Assembly: GCF_037325665.1 (NCBI RefSeq)
Contig: NC_090253.1
Span: forward strand, 39,262,404-39,326,403
Length of the DNA: 64,000 nt
Direction of reading: 5' to 3'
Source: Littorina saxatilis
Lineage: Eukaryota > Mollusca > Gastropoda > Littorinimorpha > Littorinidae
Positions 12,640-23,774 of the stretch are shown one piece after another. A model generated the notes under the pieces. The model was not told the DNA's origin. It did not search any database and saw only the letters and a program-made list of their open reading frames with translations. The stretch's first letter is position 1; each line of letters opens with the position of its first letter. The translations under genes and the position numbers were made by a program.

Positions 12640-13600
12640 AAAATGGAAGTTTGAACATAAAATCTGAATAAAAGGATTCCTCTGCCCAGCAGAAAACAGA
12701 ACTAGCTCCTTTTGGTACCCTTAAGCCTGTTCTTAATTGGGCGAAGTCGACTACTTGAGGTGTGCTTCGCGAAGCTGGCCGCACAGAGCTTTAGCACTGA
12801 ATTTTTGTTAAAAAGACTTGCGAAGTCGACTTCGGGCTCAATTAAGGAATTACTTTACAGTTCAGTAATCAGAGTAAATTCTTTCTTGAAGATGGTGGCC
12901 CGTAAGTATTGCGACTGGCAGCGATCTGTTGGTCTGGTCAGCATGTGACCTCAACTTGTTTGTCTTTGTTACAATTCTGCACAGACATATGGGGCAAGCT
13001 GGGTGTAGGTTATTATTGGAACGTTTCATTAAAGACAAAACAAAACGCTACATTTACAGTATGTCGACCCAGTGGTCTATTAAGTGCAAACACTTATGAT
13101 ACAAATAATGAGCTTATCTGAAACTCGCTAAGTCCAGAACTTCAGTCAGTTAGGAGGGTGCATTCGGAAGAGCGTTTGATGAGGTTATTAAGTTGAAATT
13201 ACTTTCCATTTGTCATTGTAGGTAACCAATGTCCCTGAGGTTTCGGCACAAGAAATGCTACGACAGCTGTTTCCTGCTTCTTTACTCAGGTTTTGCTTTA
13301 CTCGTCATGCAGGATTCAACTCAGATACAGCAATCTGAATAGAGTGGCAGAGCATGCGAGATATTTGCTTTTTGATGAACGAATGACGGGCACTACTTTC
13401 GAAACCAAACAAAAAGTCTGTCAAAATAAAGCTGGTACAGACTTGTACATATTAACTAACACTTTTTATTTTGGAAAATTTAACTTTATACAACATTCTA
13501 ACCAAACATTTATGAGTACAGCAACATAACTAAATTTGTCGTGGCATTTTCACACAGGGACATCAAACAAATTCACGTTAAAACACCAATTACTCAATGT
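12640..13600. other. Intergenic / GATC 3' flank
   Basis: A short inverted repeat (TTAATTGGGCGAAGTCGAC near 12733 against its diverged complement near 12825) and a copy of the 'ggaacgttt' repeat (~13015-13120) lie here. TTTATT at 13465-13470 reads AATAAA on the minus strand and could be the GATC poly(A) signal. Confidence 0.35.
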
Positions 13601-13605
13601 TTTGC

Positions 13606-16600
13606 TTATTTTAATTTTTCTTTGTACTCTTTCTCAGCCTGTTTCAAAGGGATGTTTCCTGCAACAAAAAGAAACAACATTTATATACAGAAGACCGAAC
13701 GAATATCATATGATGTAGTTTTATCCACTTTATTACAATACATACTTAAATCCCTTGTGCACATGACTGCATGTGCATACACTGCAAGTCAACACAATGT
13801 AGAATCCTAAGGGAGGTAAGCGAGTAATGACAAGAAAGGGGCCGGCAGAACATTTCAGGTCTCAACACACGCAAAAAACCAAATTCTAGCAGAATGTCTG
13901 GGAGTGTTTTGTTTTATTGGCAAAATATGTCAAATTAAATGACCTCTTTCAAATTTGGCGAAGCAGTACCATTGCTTTCGTGAACAACTCAAACGTAGAA
14001 AGAGGAATAACTCCGCAAAGAGGAAATTTAACATTGACGTGATTTTGAAAAGAATGCTGTACATACATAGCCACGTTTCAATCATTTACATGAACACACA
14101 ACAGATCTGATGATTGTAAAATAATTACCAGGTGGTGCCACAAAATATTCCTCCTCTGTTTTGCTGGCATTAGAAAGAATATCATCTCTGCAGTTTCCTT
14201 CATTCACTTCATCCTTCCGCAGGTATAAAGCTCTGAAAAAAACATGTAAAGCCTTTATTACTAAAGTCTACATTACAGCTATGCATCACCCAAAAAAATG
14301 TTTGTACTAGTGATTATTTAACTGTATCTTTTGCTTGAAGCATTGGATCTTGACACAAGGTCTCTTGTGTCTAGAGTCTCTTTCCAAAACTTTTCGAAAG
14401 AACTGACGCGTGTTTAAGGTGAAACATGCTTGCGGCTAGCCGCTTGCATAGCTAGGAAGCAAGAGTGTATATGAAACAGTTTGATGGCCAGGTTCGCATT
14501 AATTAAACACCATTGGATGATACCGAAAAGGTCGTCTGCACTGGTCGGTAAACAGTCATGGACAGCCAATCAGATTGGCAGCTGCGTGGCTGCCATTTTT
14601 TTCTCGCATAGCGAGCAATCCCAAGGTAGTCTAGCCTTTGCTTGCCAAATCCTAGCGTTCCTCGCGGCAAGAATTGCCCAAGAAACGGTACCTCCTCACC
14701 CCATCAGCCAATTCTCGCCTTAAAGAAACGGAGAACGGTTCTTTACTCAAATACACAGAAGAATTTTTGGGTGTGTTTTATGATAAAGAACCATCAAATA
14801 CAACTGACTGCCTAATAACTTTCCGGTAAAGGCCTAATTCTGAAAGGTATTTCTAGAAAGGGTGAGAGCAATGTTTGAACATTGGCAGTCCTGCTTTGCC
14901 AAAAAGCGTTCTTGCATTAAATTCTAGCGGCGGTGTGACTGGTTGTTGCATGCAAAAGTCAATGCATGGGTGATTTCGTCGTATAATCTGACAGTACCTT
15001 TAAAGTAAAACTAATTTTTTTTAAACTAAAAAACTTGTCTGCATGGCAGGAAGCAACAGCAAGTACAAACTACCGTTTTTTTTTTGGTTGCTGTTCTATT
15101 TTTACATGCCCTTTTGATACCGCGACCACCAAGCCATGACTCCCCCACCCTGTGTTTTGTATTTGTCCAACATGAGTACTCTTTTGTGATTTTTTTCCCT
15201 TGTCTGCGATTTGTCCTGTAAAGTTTATACATGTACATGTAAAAAATAAATTTTTTAAAAAGATAATAAAAAAACACACACACACACAAAAACACACACA
15301 AATAAACAACACCTGTCTTCCAGCACCGAGTCCAAAGGCTCCACTCCCTCCGTGTCCACCATGTAGAGCTTGTTGGCCGACTGGATGGCGTCGGACAGAC
15401 GTTTCAGACCTTCTTCATTGCTGAACTCTACAAGTGATTGCCGCTCCAGGTGCTCCACAAGGTCACGGCTGATCTCTTCCACCTGTGCAAAAATATTCAT
15501 TGACATTGTTTTATTTGTTATTTTCACAAATTTGATAAAATATAATTCATGTAGATTTTTTTCTTCTAAAAGCAAGAGGAAAATAAATGTAACCGAGTGC
15601 TTGAAGCACGAGAATCACCTCAGTTTAGAGGTAAAGCCAGTCAAACAGGATTGAAATTTGACAGCTAAATTAATAGCCCTAAAAAATTGCTACTGGCACG
15701 CTAAGGTTCGCGAGAGCATAGCAGGTAACAACAGAAGCCAGACCCCATCACCAACAGCTACTCCATATCTTACGTGTGTGCTGTCTACCGACGTATACAT
15801 TGCTAACTCTAGCGCTTTGGCAGGGAGACAACTTCATCAATGTTATATGAAGTCTTATATCGCGCGCGTATCTCCAGACTCGGACTCAAGGCGCAGGGAT
15901 CTATTTATGCCGTGTGAGATGGAATTTTTTACACAATACATCACGCATTCACATCGACCAGCAGATCGCAGCCATTTCGGCGCATATCCTACTTTTTACG
16001 GCCTATTATTCCAAGTCACACGGGTATTTTGGTGGACATTTGTATCTATGCCTATACAATTTTGCCAGGAAAGACCCTTTTGTCAATCGTGGGATCTTTA
16101 ACGTGCACACCCCAATGTAGTGTACACGAAGGGACCTCGGTTTTTCGTCTCATCCGAAAGACTTGCACTTGAACCCACCACCTAGGTTAGGAAAGGGGGG
16201 AGAAAATTGCTAACGCCCTGACCCAGGGTCGAACTCGCAACCTCTCGCTTCCGAGCGCAAGTGCGTTACCACTCGGCCACCCAGTCCAGAGCAGCTGCTT
16301 GTGACAAGAGGGACTACTGCGTCCCCTTGTCACACAAGTGTGTTGCTCAGTTGCTAAAGCAAGACTGTTTTTTTTTTTAACATGAACAAGATCTTATTCT
16401 CTATTTCAAACACAATAACATGGAACATATCTTTCTTTCTTTATTTGGTGTTTAACGTCGTTTTCAACCATGGAACATACGGGTGAAACACTTTTACAGG
16501 ACTTTGTATCATTCCCAGACTAGTACCTGTGGAAGCTTGCTTGTATCAACTGGAGTCCAGGTTGGCTTGTCTGGAATCTGAAATTTAGTAACACAAAAGC

Positions 16601-17031
16601 ATGCAAATAATTTAATGATGTTGAGAATATGTTTAAATGCATGGATGTTCCGTGTACAGGGGTAGTGGTTTAGGTTAAACATGTTCAGGACTAACATAGA
16701 AACTCGAATATTTCCTTCGGTCATCTGATACTAAACGTGCAATGTTTAACGAAAACAATAGTGCTGTGTCTGCTGGCTTTCGAATACGATCTGTGTGCGT
16801 TTAGAACCGAATGTGGAGTCTTACTACTACTGTACTAGCACTGCTAATGTGGACATCAATGAATCACTGTGTGTACAGATCCAATTCAAAAGTAAATCGT
16901 ACTATGTGATCAATATTTCTAGATAAAGAGATCATTAAAGCATCGCTGGGAATACTTGCCTTTGACGATATGCACCGATTTGCTATACAGAACTTGTGCA
17001 AACACCTGAGAACACTGAATCTCGAAAACAT
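13606..17031 (-). CDS. GATC: Mitochondrial Glu-tRNA(Gln) amidotransferase subunit C
   Basis: Coding exons in transcript order are 17031-16960, 16577-16527, 15482-15313, 14232-14129 and 13658-13606, giving 149 aa. GATC stabilises GATA/GATB in the complex that converts mis-charged Glu-tRNA(Gln) to Gln-tRNA(Gln) in the mitochondrial matrix. Residues 1-24 ([19 protein letters not shown]...) look like a mitochondrial presequence, being basic and lacking acids. Family blocks are visible: [28 protein letters not shown], and [12 protein letters not shown] followed by [10 protein letters not shown]. The protein ends in a lysine-rich tail. Human GATC is 136 aa. Intron 1 uses a GC donor (AAG|GCAAGT), the only donor that keeps the frame. 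A SINE lies in intron 2. The gene is divergent from TRIAP1 and convergent with SRSF. Confidence 0.95.
15846..16286 (-). mobile_element. tRNA-derived SINE (family A) in GATC intron 2
   Basis: On the minus strand the head reads CTGGGTGGCCGAGTGGTAAC, then an anticodon-like arm and a GAGTTCGACCC B box. A long conserved body follows (containing GTGCACGTTAAAGATCCCAC), ending in 'gcgcgcgatataagacttcat'. Co-linear copies are at 22899 and 52960. The tRNA-like head is part of the SINE, not a functional tRNA gene. Confidence 0.85.
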
Positions 17032-17394
17032 GATTCAAAAGAGCGTCTGCTTCAGTTGACCGGAAACGCGTAGGGATAGTTAACTTTTGGTGAGATACAA
17101 AGAGGTAAATATGATAATGATAATTTGAAGGTTAATGTTTTTATTGTAACAAAATTGTTTTATTTTACTCCTGATTGTGTTTTTAAGTGATAACTTTGTA
17201 GTATCGCTACATACAACAGCATTACATAAAGAACTTATAACCGGAAATAGTAATGCCACTCTGGAAGCTATGCAAACAGGCACTACATCCGCCACGCTGT
17301 TTCTCAAAGAAAACACATGTTGAGAATACGTTTTGTCTGTTTAGTTGCGCAGCAATTGATCAGTTGAGCTTACCCTTTTATGCTACCGACAGAA
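17032..17394. promoter_or_regulatory. Bidirectional promoter region between GATC and TRIAP1
   Basis: Only 363 bases separate the two divergent start codons, so both transcripts must start in or near this interval. No TATA box is evident. In human the two genes are also divergent and close. The exact start sites are not visible from sequence. Confidence 0.6.
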
Positions 17395-18875
17395 ATGAAC
17401 AGCGTAGGAGACGAGTGCCTCGAACTGAAGAAGGCTTACGAGGAGTGCTTCAATAAGTGGTTTTCGGAAAAGTTTCTGAAAGGCCAAACCGAGGACACAT
17501 GCGCACCGATGTTTCGTGTGTATCAAGACTGTGTCAAGGTGATGGTTTTTCTTGGACATTATCTGTGTTAGTGCATTTTGGATGAGAATGTGAGTGACTG
17601 ACAGCTCTAGGCATGTAGTCTGACCATTGATTCCTTTCTTTTTTTAAAATGTGTTAAAGCAGATCGTACCAGACAGTGTACGTATAGAAATATAGACATC
17701 AGATTGCATCACGATAGTGTAGTTCGGAGTGTTCAAACAAAAAGCAGAAGTATTCATTTCACGACAGTCCGTGGATGCTTCCTTCTGCATGTACGCTTGT
17801 TGAAATATGCTTCTTTTACACAGTACTTGATTGACTAACATTTCAAGTTTACGAGAGTACATTCGAACACATTTGATTTATATTACTGTTAGGCGCGTTT
17901 GATCGATCTGCGCGATCGCGCTGCGCGTTTGGTGGATCAATCAAACGCGCACACATGTGCGCATTTGATCGATGCAAAGAATAGGCTACAAAGAACACAA
18001 CAATCGTTAAAACGCGCAGCTCTTAGTCTTATACTTGCGCATTTGGACGATCTGTCACAAAGTAAGTCCCTACCACACACACACATCGCACGCCGGAAGT
18101 GAAAAGTTTCAAATACAGGAATGTTCCGAAATATACCCCAACAACGTTTTTGATTTGTTTGTTGTCAGGCCTCTCAATCTTTCAAACAGTCTCTCTCTCT
18201 CTCTCTCTCTTATGATCTTATTCTTATATTACTATTAGTCTATTGCGTGTGTCTGCGTTTCATCATAAAAAGTTTGTTCCTATGTATTCCCATTTCAATT
18301 ATAACCATTTTGCTTAGATCAGGACTAGCTGGAAGAAAATGTTAAGTCCTTTGTACTTGAAACTTGCATTCTCCCAGTAAGGTCATATATTGTACTACGT
18401 TGCAAGCCCCTGGAGCAATTTTTTGATTAGTGCTTTCGTGAATAAGAAACAATTAACAATTATAGTGGCTCTATCCCATCCCCCCCCTTTTCCCCGTCGC
18501 AATATAACCTTGAACGGTTAAAAACGACGTTAAACACCAAATAAAGAAAGAAAGAAAGAAAGCTGGAAGAAAGGTCCTACGGACCTAATGCTATCTTTCC
18601 TGTAATAAAGTTCTATGTTTCAATGTTTCTCTCTCTCTCTCTCTTAGTCTCTCAGTCTCTCTCTCTCTCTCTCTCTCTCTTAGTCTCTCAGACTCTCTTA
18701 TCTCTCTCTCTCTATCGCTCTCTCTTCTCTCTCTCTCTCTTAGTCTCTCTCTCTCTCTCTCTTAGTCGCTCAGTCTCTCAGGATCTCTCTCTCTCTCTGT
18801 GTCTCTCTCTTAGTCTCAGTCTCTCTCTGTCTCTCTCTTCTCTGTCTCTCTGTCTCTCTCTCTCTCTCACACACA

Positions 18876-18915
<40 letters not shown>

Positions 18916-21131
18916 CTTTCTCTCTCTCTCAGTCTCTCTCTTAGTCTCTCAGTCTCTCCCCCCAATCCCTCCTTCCTCATCTCTGTCCATCCCTCTGACA
19001 TCTCATGAAAACTGCTGAACTTTTAAATCATTTGCTATTAAAGGACAATTAAACACTCAATGAGCTAATACATGTGCTAATACATGTGAAATGGATGATC
19101 AGGTGCAACCTCGACGCATATATACCTGTGATGTGATGTCTTTGAGGTAGTCTAAGTGTTTGGTACAATATAATCCCATTTTTTCTTCTTTTTTAAAATG
19201 TCTTACAGATTGTCGTTTAGACACTTATAGCTAGGCCTACTTCCGGTCATAACTTCCGGTCATTGCCAGCAGACGTGTGTGTGCGTAGTGTGGTGATTTG
19301 TGAGACGGATCGTCCAAATGCGCAAGTATATAAGAGCTGCGCGTTTTAACGATTCTTGTATTCTTTGTATTGATCAAACGCGCACACATCGATCGATGTG
19401 TGCGCGTTTGATCGATCCACCAAACGCGCAGCGCGATCGCGCAGATCGATCAAACGCGCCTAACATTACTACTGATTTCTTATGGGTCGGGAGGGATAGA
19501 GAGGGGGGAATATGAGGGTTGGAGGGACGGGGACAGGCAGGGAGTGCATTTTGACAGGGGGTGCTTATGGGCTGGCTCTTCTGAGCCTGGCCTCAATTAA
19601 ATGGCCTTCAAGGCCTGGGGGGAGTCTGTGCTGACAGCCTCTTGGGGGATGTTATTCTAGAGGCGGATTGCTGATGGAAAGAATGACGTTCTGTGGGGGA
19701 CCTGTAGTCTGGTAGTATGTCCCCTGGTGAATCTTGGGACCAGTGTCAGGGTGCCTCTCCTTGGAGCTAGCTAGACCAATCCACTCATGATTTTGTTCAT
19801 TAATTATGATGGTCTTGGCCACAGTGCGCCGTTGTTTGAGGGGGTCCAGCTTACGCCTGGAGATGAGTTCGGTTGCGCTACTGGTGGGTTAGAAGTCGTG
19901 CAGGATTCTCCTTGCGGAGAGTCGTTGTGTCATCTCCAGGCTGTCAGACAGGCTCTCTGGCGTGGGTCTCAGATTGGGGCAGCATACTCCAAGACCGGCC
20001 TCACAGTCCCTTAAGATTGTAGCAGGTGGTCTTAACAGGATTGGGGTAGCCCCTGAGGTTTCAGTAAACAAAGGCACTGGTCTTGTTTGCCTTTGCTGTG
20101 GTGGCCTGGGTGTGCGCTCCCCAGTGCATTTCTTTTTATGAGCTTCACGCTGAGGTACTTGGCCTTGTCCACCTTCTGCAGCATTTCTCCATGAAGGGTG
20201 TAGTTGGTGCAGACTTTTTTTTTCTTGCGTGTGACCGATAGGATTTGGCATTTAGAGGTGTTGAAAGACATCTGCCACCTCTTCTCCCACAGTTCTAGAC
20301 TTTTGTCCAGGTCTTCTTGGAGAACGTGGGAATCCGCCTGTGATGAAATGCGCCGATATAGTATGGTGTCATCGGCAAAGAGGGGGACTGTAGACTTGGT
20401 GTTGTCGTTGATGTATACGAGGAACAGGGTTGGTCTAAGGACTGATCCCTGGGGAACACAGGTCACTTGGTCAACTGTAGAGGTTTGTCCCTTGACGACA
20501 ACTTGCTGGGTCCTACTATGATAGCATCCCCCACAATTTTTTCTGTGTGAGTGCGTGGTAGGACTCCTAAGGGGCTCCGCTCACATATATGTAACTTCAG
20601 CAGGACCGACGACGCACTGCAGATTATCCCAGCCCGTTGCACGAAAAGAAAACAGGCCAAGTACTCGTCATAATCTCTATCGCGGCATAAATAATATGCA
20701 GTGCGTCGTCTGTGCCGCTGAAACTGCGCAGGTATATTCTGCCCATAAGGAGCTTTATACCTAATGAAGGGACATCCACCCCCACAACTTTAAATCACTT
20801 CTGCAACTCTACAATCTACTATTTAAGCGTCTCTACTGCATGTGCGATTCCTTGCATGTTTTTGTTTTTAGAAACTGTAAGTGTGTGTTGAGGGGAGGTG
20901 AGTTGGGTGTGTGGGTTTGCTTTTTATCTGTGTGTGTGTGTTCAAATTTAGTTTATTCTCAACAGAGAAATCTGCTTATATACTCTGCTACAGCAACAGT
21001 TATTATTATTTTATTTATGTTGTGTGTTTCAGAAAGCAGTCAAAGAAAGGAAACTGGATTTGTGGGAACTGGAAAAAAGTGTCTTGGGCACTGAAAAAGA
21101 AAAAAAAGTACCAGATGGCAGTGAAAAGTAA
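17395..21131 (+). CDS. TRIAP1: TP53-regulated inhibitor of apoptosis 1 (twin CX9C)
   Basis: Exon 1 is 17395-17538 and exon 2 is 21033-21131, with a phase-0 GT-AG intron; the product is 80 aa. The start [19 protein letters not shown] matches the family start. Cysteines C8/C18 and C36/C46 form the two CX9C pairs imported and oxidised through MIA40 in the intermembrane space. The WFSEKFLKG block is present. Exon 2 gives [19 protein letters not shown], parallel to the human tail. Human TRIAP1 is 76 aa. With PRELI-family proteins TRIAP1 carries phosphatidic acid for cardiolipin synthesis. The 3.5-kb intron is filled by a long-inverted-repeat element (17888-19464) and a LINE remnant. Confidence 0.95.
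17888..19464. mobile_element. Foldback-like element with ~175-bp terminal inverted repeats
   Basis: The terminal inverted repeats start GTTAGGCGCGTTTGATCGAT and run about 175 bp (17888-~18065 and ~19290-19464). They match almost throughout, with small gaps. A perfect 6-bp direct repeat ATTACT flanks the element (17882-17887 and 19465-19470). The arms are unusually rich in GATCGATC, GCGCGATCGCGC and AAACGCGC palindromes. The ~1.2-kb interior has no coding frame; it holds (CT)n microsatellite and a fragment of the 'gtgtttaacg' repeat. The superfamily is unknown to me. Confidence 0.8.
18623..18960. repeat. (CT)n-rich microsatellite cluster
   Basis: Long imperfect runs of CTCTCT are broken by TTAGTCTCTCAGT and CACACACTTTC. 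They lie inside the long-inverted-repeat element and create a meaningless 131-codon frame. Confidence 0.9.
19540..20650 (-). mobile_element. LINE reverse-transcriptase fragment, decayed
   Basis: Minus-strand frames show the non-LTR reverse-transcriptase block [18 protein letters not shown] followed by [10 protein letters not shown] (catalytic FADD, near 20360). Further on come [16 protein letters not shown] and then, in other frames, [19 protein letters not shown] and [13 protein letters not shown]. These are typical of the C-terminal half of Jockey/CR1-like ORF2. Frame changes break the sequence up, and the 5' half and endonuclease are missing. It starts immediately beside the foldback element, within the TRIAP1 intron. 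Confidence 0.8.
20598..20727. repeat. Short inverted repeat, ~24-bp arms
   Basis: CGACGACGCACTGCA near 20606 is mirrored by TGCAGTGCGTCGTC near 20698, with flanking bases also largely complementary and a loop of roughly 80 bp. Function unknown. Confidence 0.5.
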
Positions 21132-21497
21132 AAAGGAAAACCACAGGCATGCAACGATTCCAAACGGATACCTTTGGAAATGTGAATGTGAAAAGCACTT
21201 AAAGCAGAACTTAAAATGGTGCTTGATACATTTTTGTAATGAAACAGTAGTGTTTAAAATGTGCTTTGGTTTACAATTTGAAGATGAATTGTGGCACAAT
21301 GGATGAGGATGACCTGCATCTTTCGGCTTACGAACTGTGTGTAAAGGTTATTATTATTTTAGTTTTAAGGTTCAGGTCAAATGTTTGATCATGAAAGAGG
21401 AGAATTTTGTCTAAAGTGGCCCAGTGGAGAAAGAATGTGCGTCCAGAATATTTCTGCTCTGTTATGCAATGTTAGCCCATGCATAAGAATGCTTTAA

Positions 21498-21884
21498 CCT
21501 TCATCGTGCTTCCTGGGTTGTGGACAACCCGGAGCATCACAAAAATGTGTGTATCTCTGAAACTATTTCGTTGTTTTTTTATTAAGACTTCATGTAATCC
21601 TCAAACACCATAGAGGATTTAATGTAATCCCCTCGACCATTTTCTGAAGAATTATCTTTATAAACAAACAAATAAACTGACATAATTTGAACTCAGCAGT
21701 CCGGATGATGTTGGTCGTGGGCGACATGGAACTAAAGAAGGAATTAACAATGTTTATCCCTATTCGGATGCCATGGGTCGTGTACGACCCATACTTTTAA
21801 CGTTGAATCCTTCTTTTAAAGTATGGGTCGTCTACGACCCACATCATCCGGACTGTGTAGTTCAAAGCGTGATCCGGTGAAGGT
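21498..21884. mobile_element. TTAA-flanked MITE (piggyBac-like)
   Basis: TTAA lies at 21494-21497 and 21885-21888. The ends CCTTCATCGTGCTTC and, inverted, ACCTTCACCGGATCAC are imperfect inverted repeats. The interior contains the palindrome ATGGGTCGTGTACGACCCAT and related GTCGT..ACGAC pairs. There is no ORF. It lies downstream of TRIAP1, possibly in its 3' UTR. Superfamily placement rests on TTAA and the termini only. Confidence 0.6.
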
Positions 21885-21889
21885 TTAAG

Positions 21890-22895
21890 ATAAAGCCTGC
21901 ACAAATGTACTCGAGTCTGCAATTTTCATTATGAACATGGTATGGTCTGTTATGCTGTAGAAGATTGTAAAACCTAGACTTTGTGACATTGTTTGCATTA
22001 TACTTAATAGTTAGATGTTGAATCTTTTTGGTGGTTGAATGCTTTTTCTCGCCTTCAGTTTATGCGCTTCAAAGTATGAGTCCTTCTAGCCAAAACAATG
22101 CACATCTGTACTGAAGTTCACCTTAGAACTTTTAAAGCCGGCACAAGCCTGATCCTTTCAGAGGAAAAAAATCTGATCTTATCTGTCTCTAGTAGGGTAT
22201 GCTGCTACATGTACTGAATTAGTTGCAAATTTGAAAAGCTTTGAGAAGTTAACCATCAGCTTACTGCATTATGCTTCCCATTGTAGAAACAATCAGGTTT
22301 ATAACTTAAAAGACACCCGTGTTACGTTTACTTTTTGATTTCAGCAGTTCTTTGCACGCCTTCAAAGATTTGTTCAAGCTTTGTATCTCTTCTTCTTGGC
22401 GTTCGCAGAGGTTACACGATCAGTCCAGCACTGGTGATAAAGCTTTGTATGATTGTGTTGATACACGGATTCAACTTCAAGATCATGTAAAATGAAAAGC
22501 TGTCTTAAAATATTCCAGCATGAGCTAGGCTTGATGTTTGCAAAGAAGACTATGAATGAAATGCTTACTTGATAAGCACCGAAAAGACAAAATACAAACA
22601 CTGGTGATGATGAGAACAAATTGGCCAAAATCTCCCCTGTTCATTAAATGAGTTGTGACGTGTTTTCAAGTGGAAGCATGCTTGTTGCACATGTAAACGA
22701 ACCCATTGGACCCATGATTATTTGCATGTTTTGAAAACAACACATAGATTGTAGATGTATGAAAGCGCAGGAAGCTATGAAGCAATGTGTGATATTTGCA
22801 ACAGTGTATATATATATTCTCAGTGTATTGTGATCATTATCAAGACAAAAATAAATCATTTGTATTAAATGTATGGGTTTATTTTGTTTTCTTTC
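21890..22895. other. TRIAP1 downstream region, no gene seen
   Basis: There is no recognisable coding sequence. AATAAA at 22849-22854 is a possible poly(A) signal. Small ORFs here lack family features. Confidence 0.3.
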
Positions 22896-22898
22896 TTT

Positions 22899-23667
22899 CT
22901 GGGTGGCCGAGTGGTAACGCACTTGCGCTCGGAAGCGAGAAGTTGCGAGTTCGACCCTGGGTCAGGGCGTTAGCAATTTTTCCCCCCCTTTCCTAACCTA
23001 GGTGGTGGGTTCAAGTGCTAGTCTTTTGGATGAGACGAAAAACCGAGGTCCCTTCGTGTACACTACATTGGGGTGTGCACGTTAAAGATCACACGATTGA
23101 CAAAAGGGTCTTTCCTGGCAAAATTGTATAGGCATAGATAAAAAAAATGTCCACCAAAATACCCGTGTGACTTGGAATAATAGGCCGTGAAAAGTAGGAT
23201 ATGCGCCGAAATGGCTGCAATCTGCTGGTCGATGTGAATGCGTGATGTATTGTGTAAAAAATTCCATCTCACACGGCATAAATAGATCCCTGCGCCTTGA
23301 GTCCGAGTCTTTTGTTTGTTTGTTTGTTTGCTTAACGCCCAGCCGACCACGAAGGGCCATATCAGGGCGGTGCTGCTTTGACATATAACGTGCGCCACAC
23401 ACAAGACAGAAGTCGCAGCACAGGCTTCATGTCTCACCCAGTCACATTATTCTGACACCGGACCAACCAGTCCTAGCACTAACCCCATAATGCCAGACGC
23501 CAGGCGGAGCAGCCACTAGATTGTCAATTTTAAAGTCTCAGGTATGACCCGGCCGGGGTTCGAACCCACGACCTCCCGATTACGGGGCGGACGCCTTACC
23601 ACTAGGCCAACCGTGCCGGTAGTCCGAGTCTGGAGATACGCGCGCGATAAAAGACTTCATATAAAAA
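22899..23667 (+). mobile_element. SINE family A copy, split by a family B SINE
   Basis: The head CTGGGTGGCCGAGTGGTAAC is at 22899. The body is co-linear with the copies at 15846 and 52960 up to 23310 and resumes at 23621 with GGAGATACGCGCGCGATA. The 310-bp interruption is a complete SINE B. Confidence 0.85.
23311..23620 (-). mobile_element. tRNA-derived SINE (family B) inserted in SINE A
   Basis: Minus-strand head: ACCGGCACGGTTGGCCTAGT, then a GGTTCGAACCCC B box. The tail is TTTG repeats. An 11-bp duplication AGTCCGAGTCT flanks it exactly (23300-23310 and 23621-23631) inside SINE A. Other copies are at 39383-39683 and 63755-64000. Confidence 0.9.
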
Positions 23668-23774
23668 ATCCACAATCAAGTTAAAACTAAAAGTGTGAGT
23701 GCTGTTTTGGGGTCTTAAGTTTTATGTATGAAATACAACAACAGTACGAAGAGTACAACCTAGATAAATAAATA

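Noticed and set aside
14481-14723. 80-codon + strand frame in a GATC intron
   Set aside because: It has no recognisable domain, lies antisense in the GATC intron between exons 3 and 4, and has low-complexity composition.
18623-19018. 131-codon Ser/Leu frame
   Set aside because: It is translated CT microsatellite inside the foldback element.
20204-20521. 105-codon + strand frame over the LINE
   Set aside because: It is the antisense shadow of the reverse-transcriptase frame.
22899-22975. tRNA-like sequences at SINE heads (also 3355-3428, 16210-16286, 23550-23620, 52960-53020, 63755-63830) as functional tRNA genes
   Set aside because: All continue into conserved SINE bodies, occur in several co-linear copies with target duplications, and have imperfect acceptor stems by eye. 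A tRNA-gene scan would be decisive.
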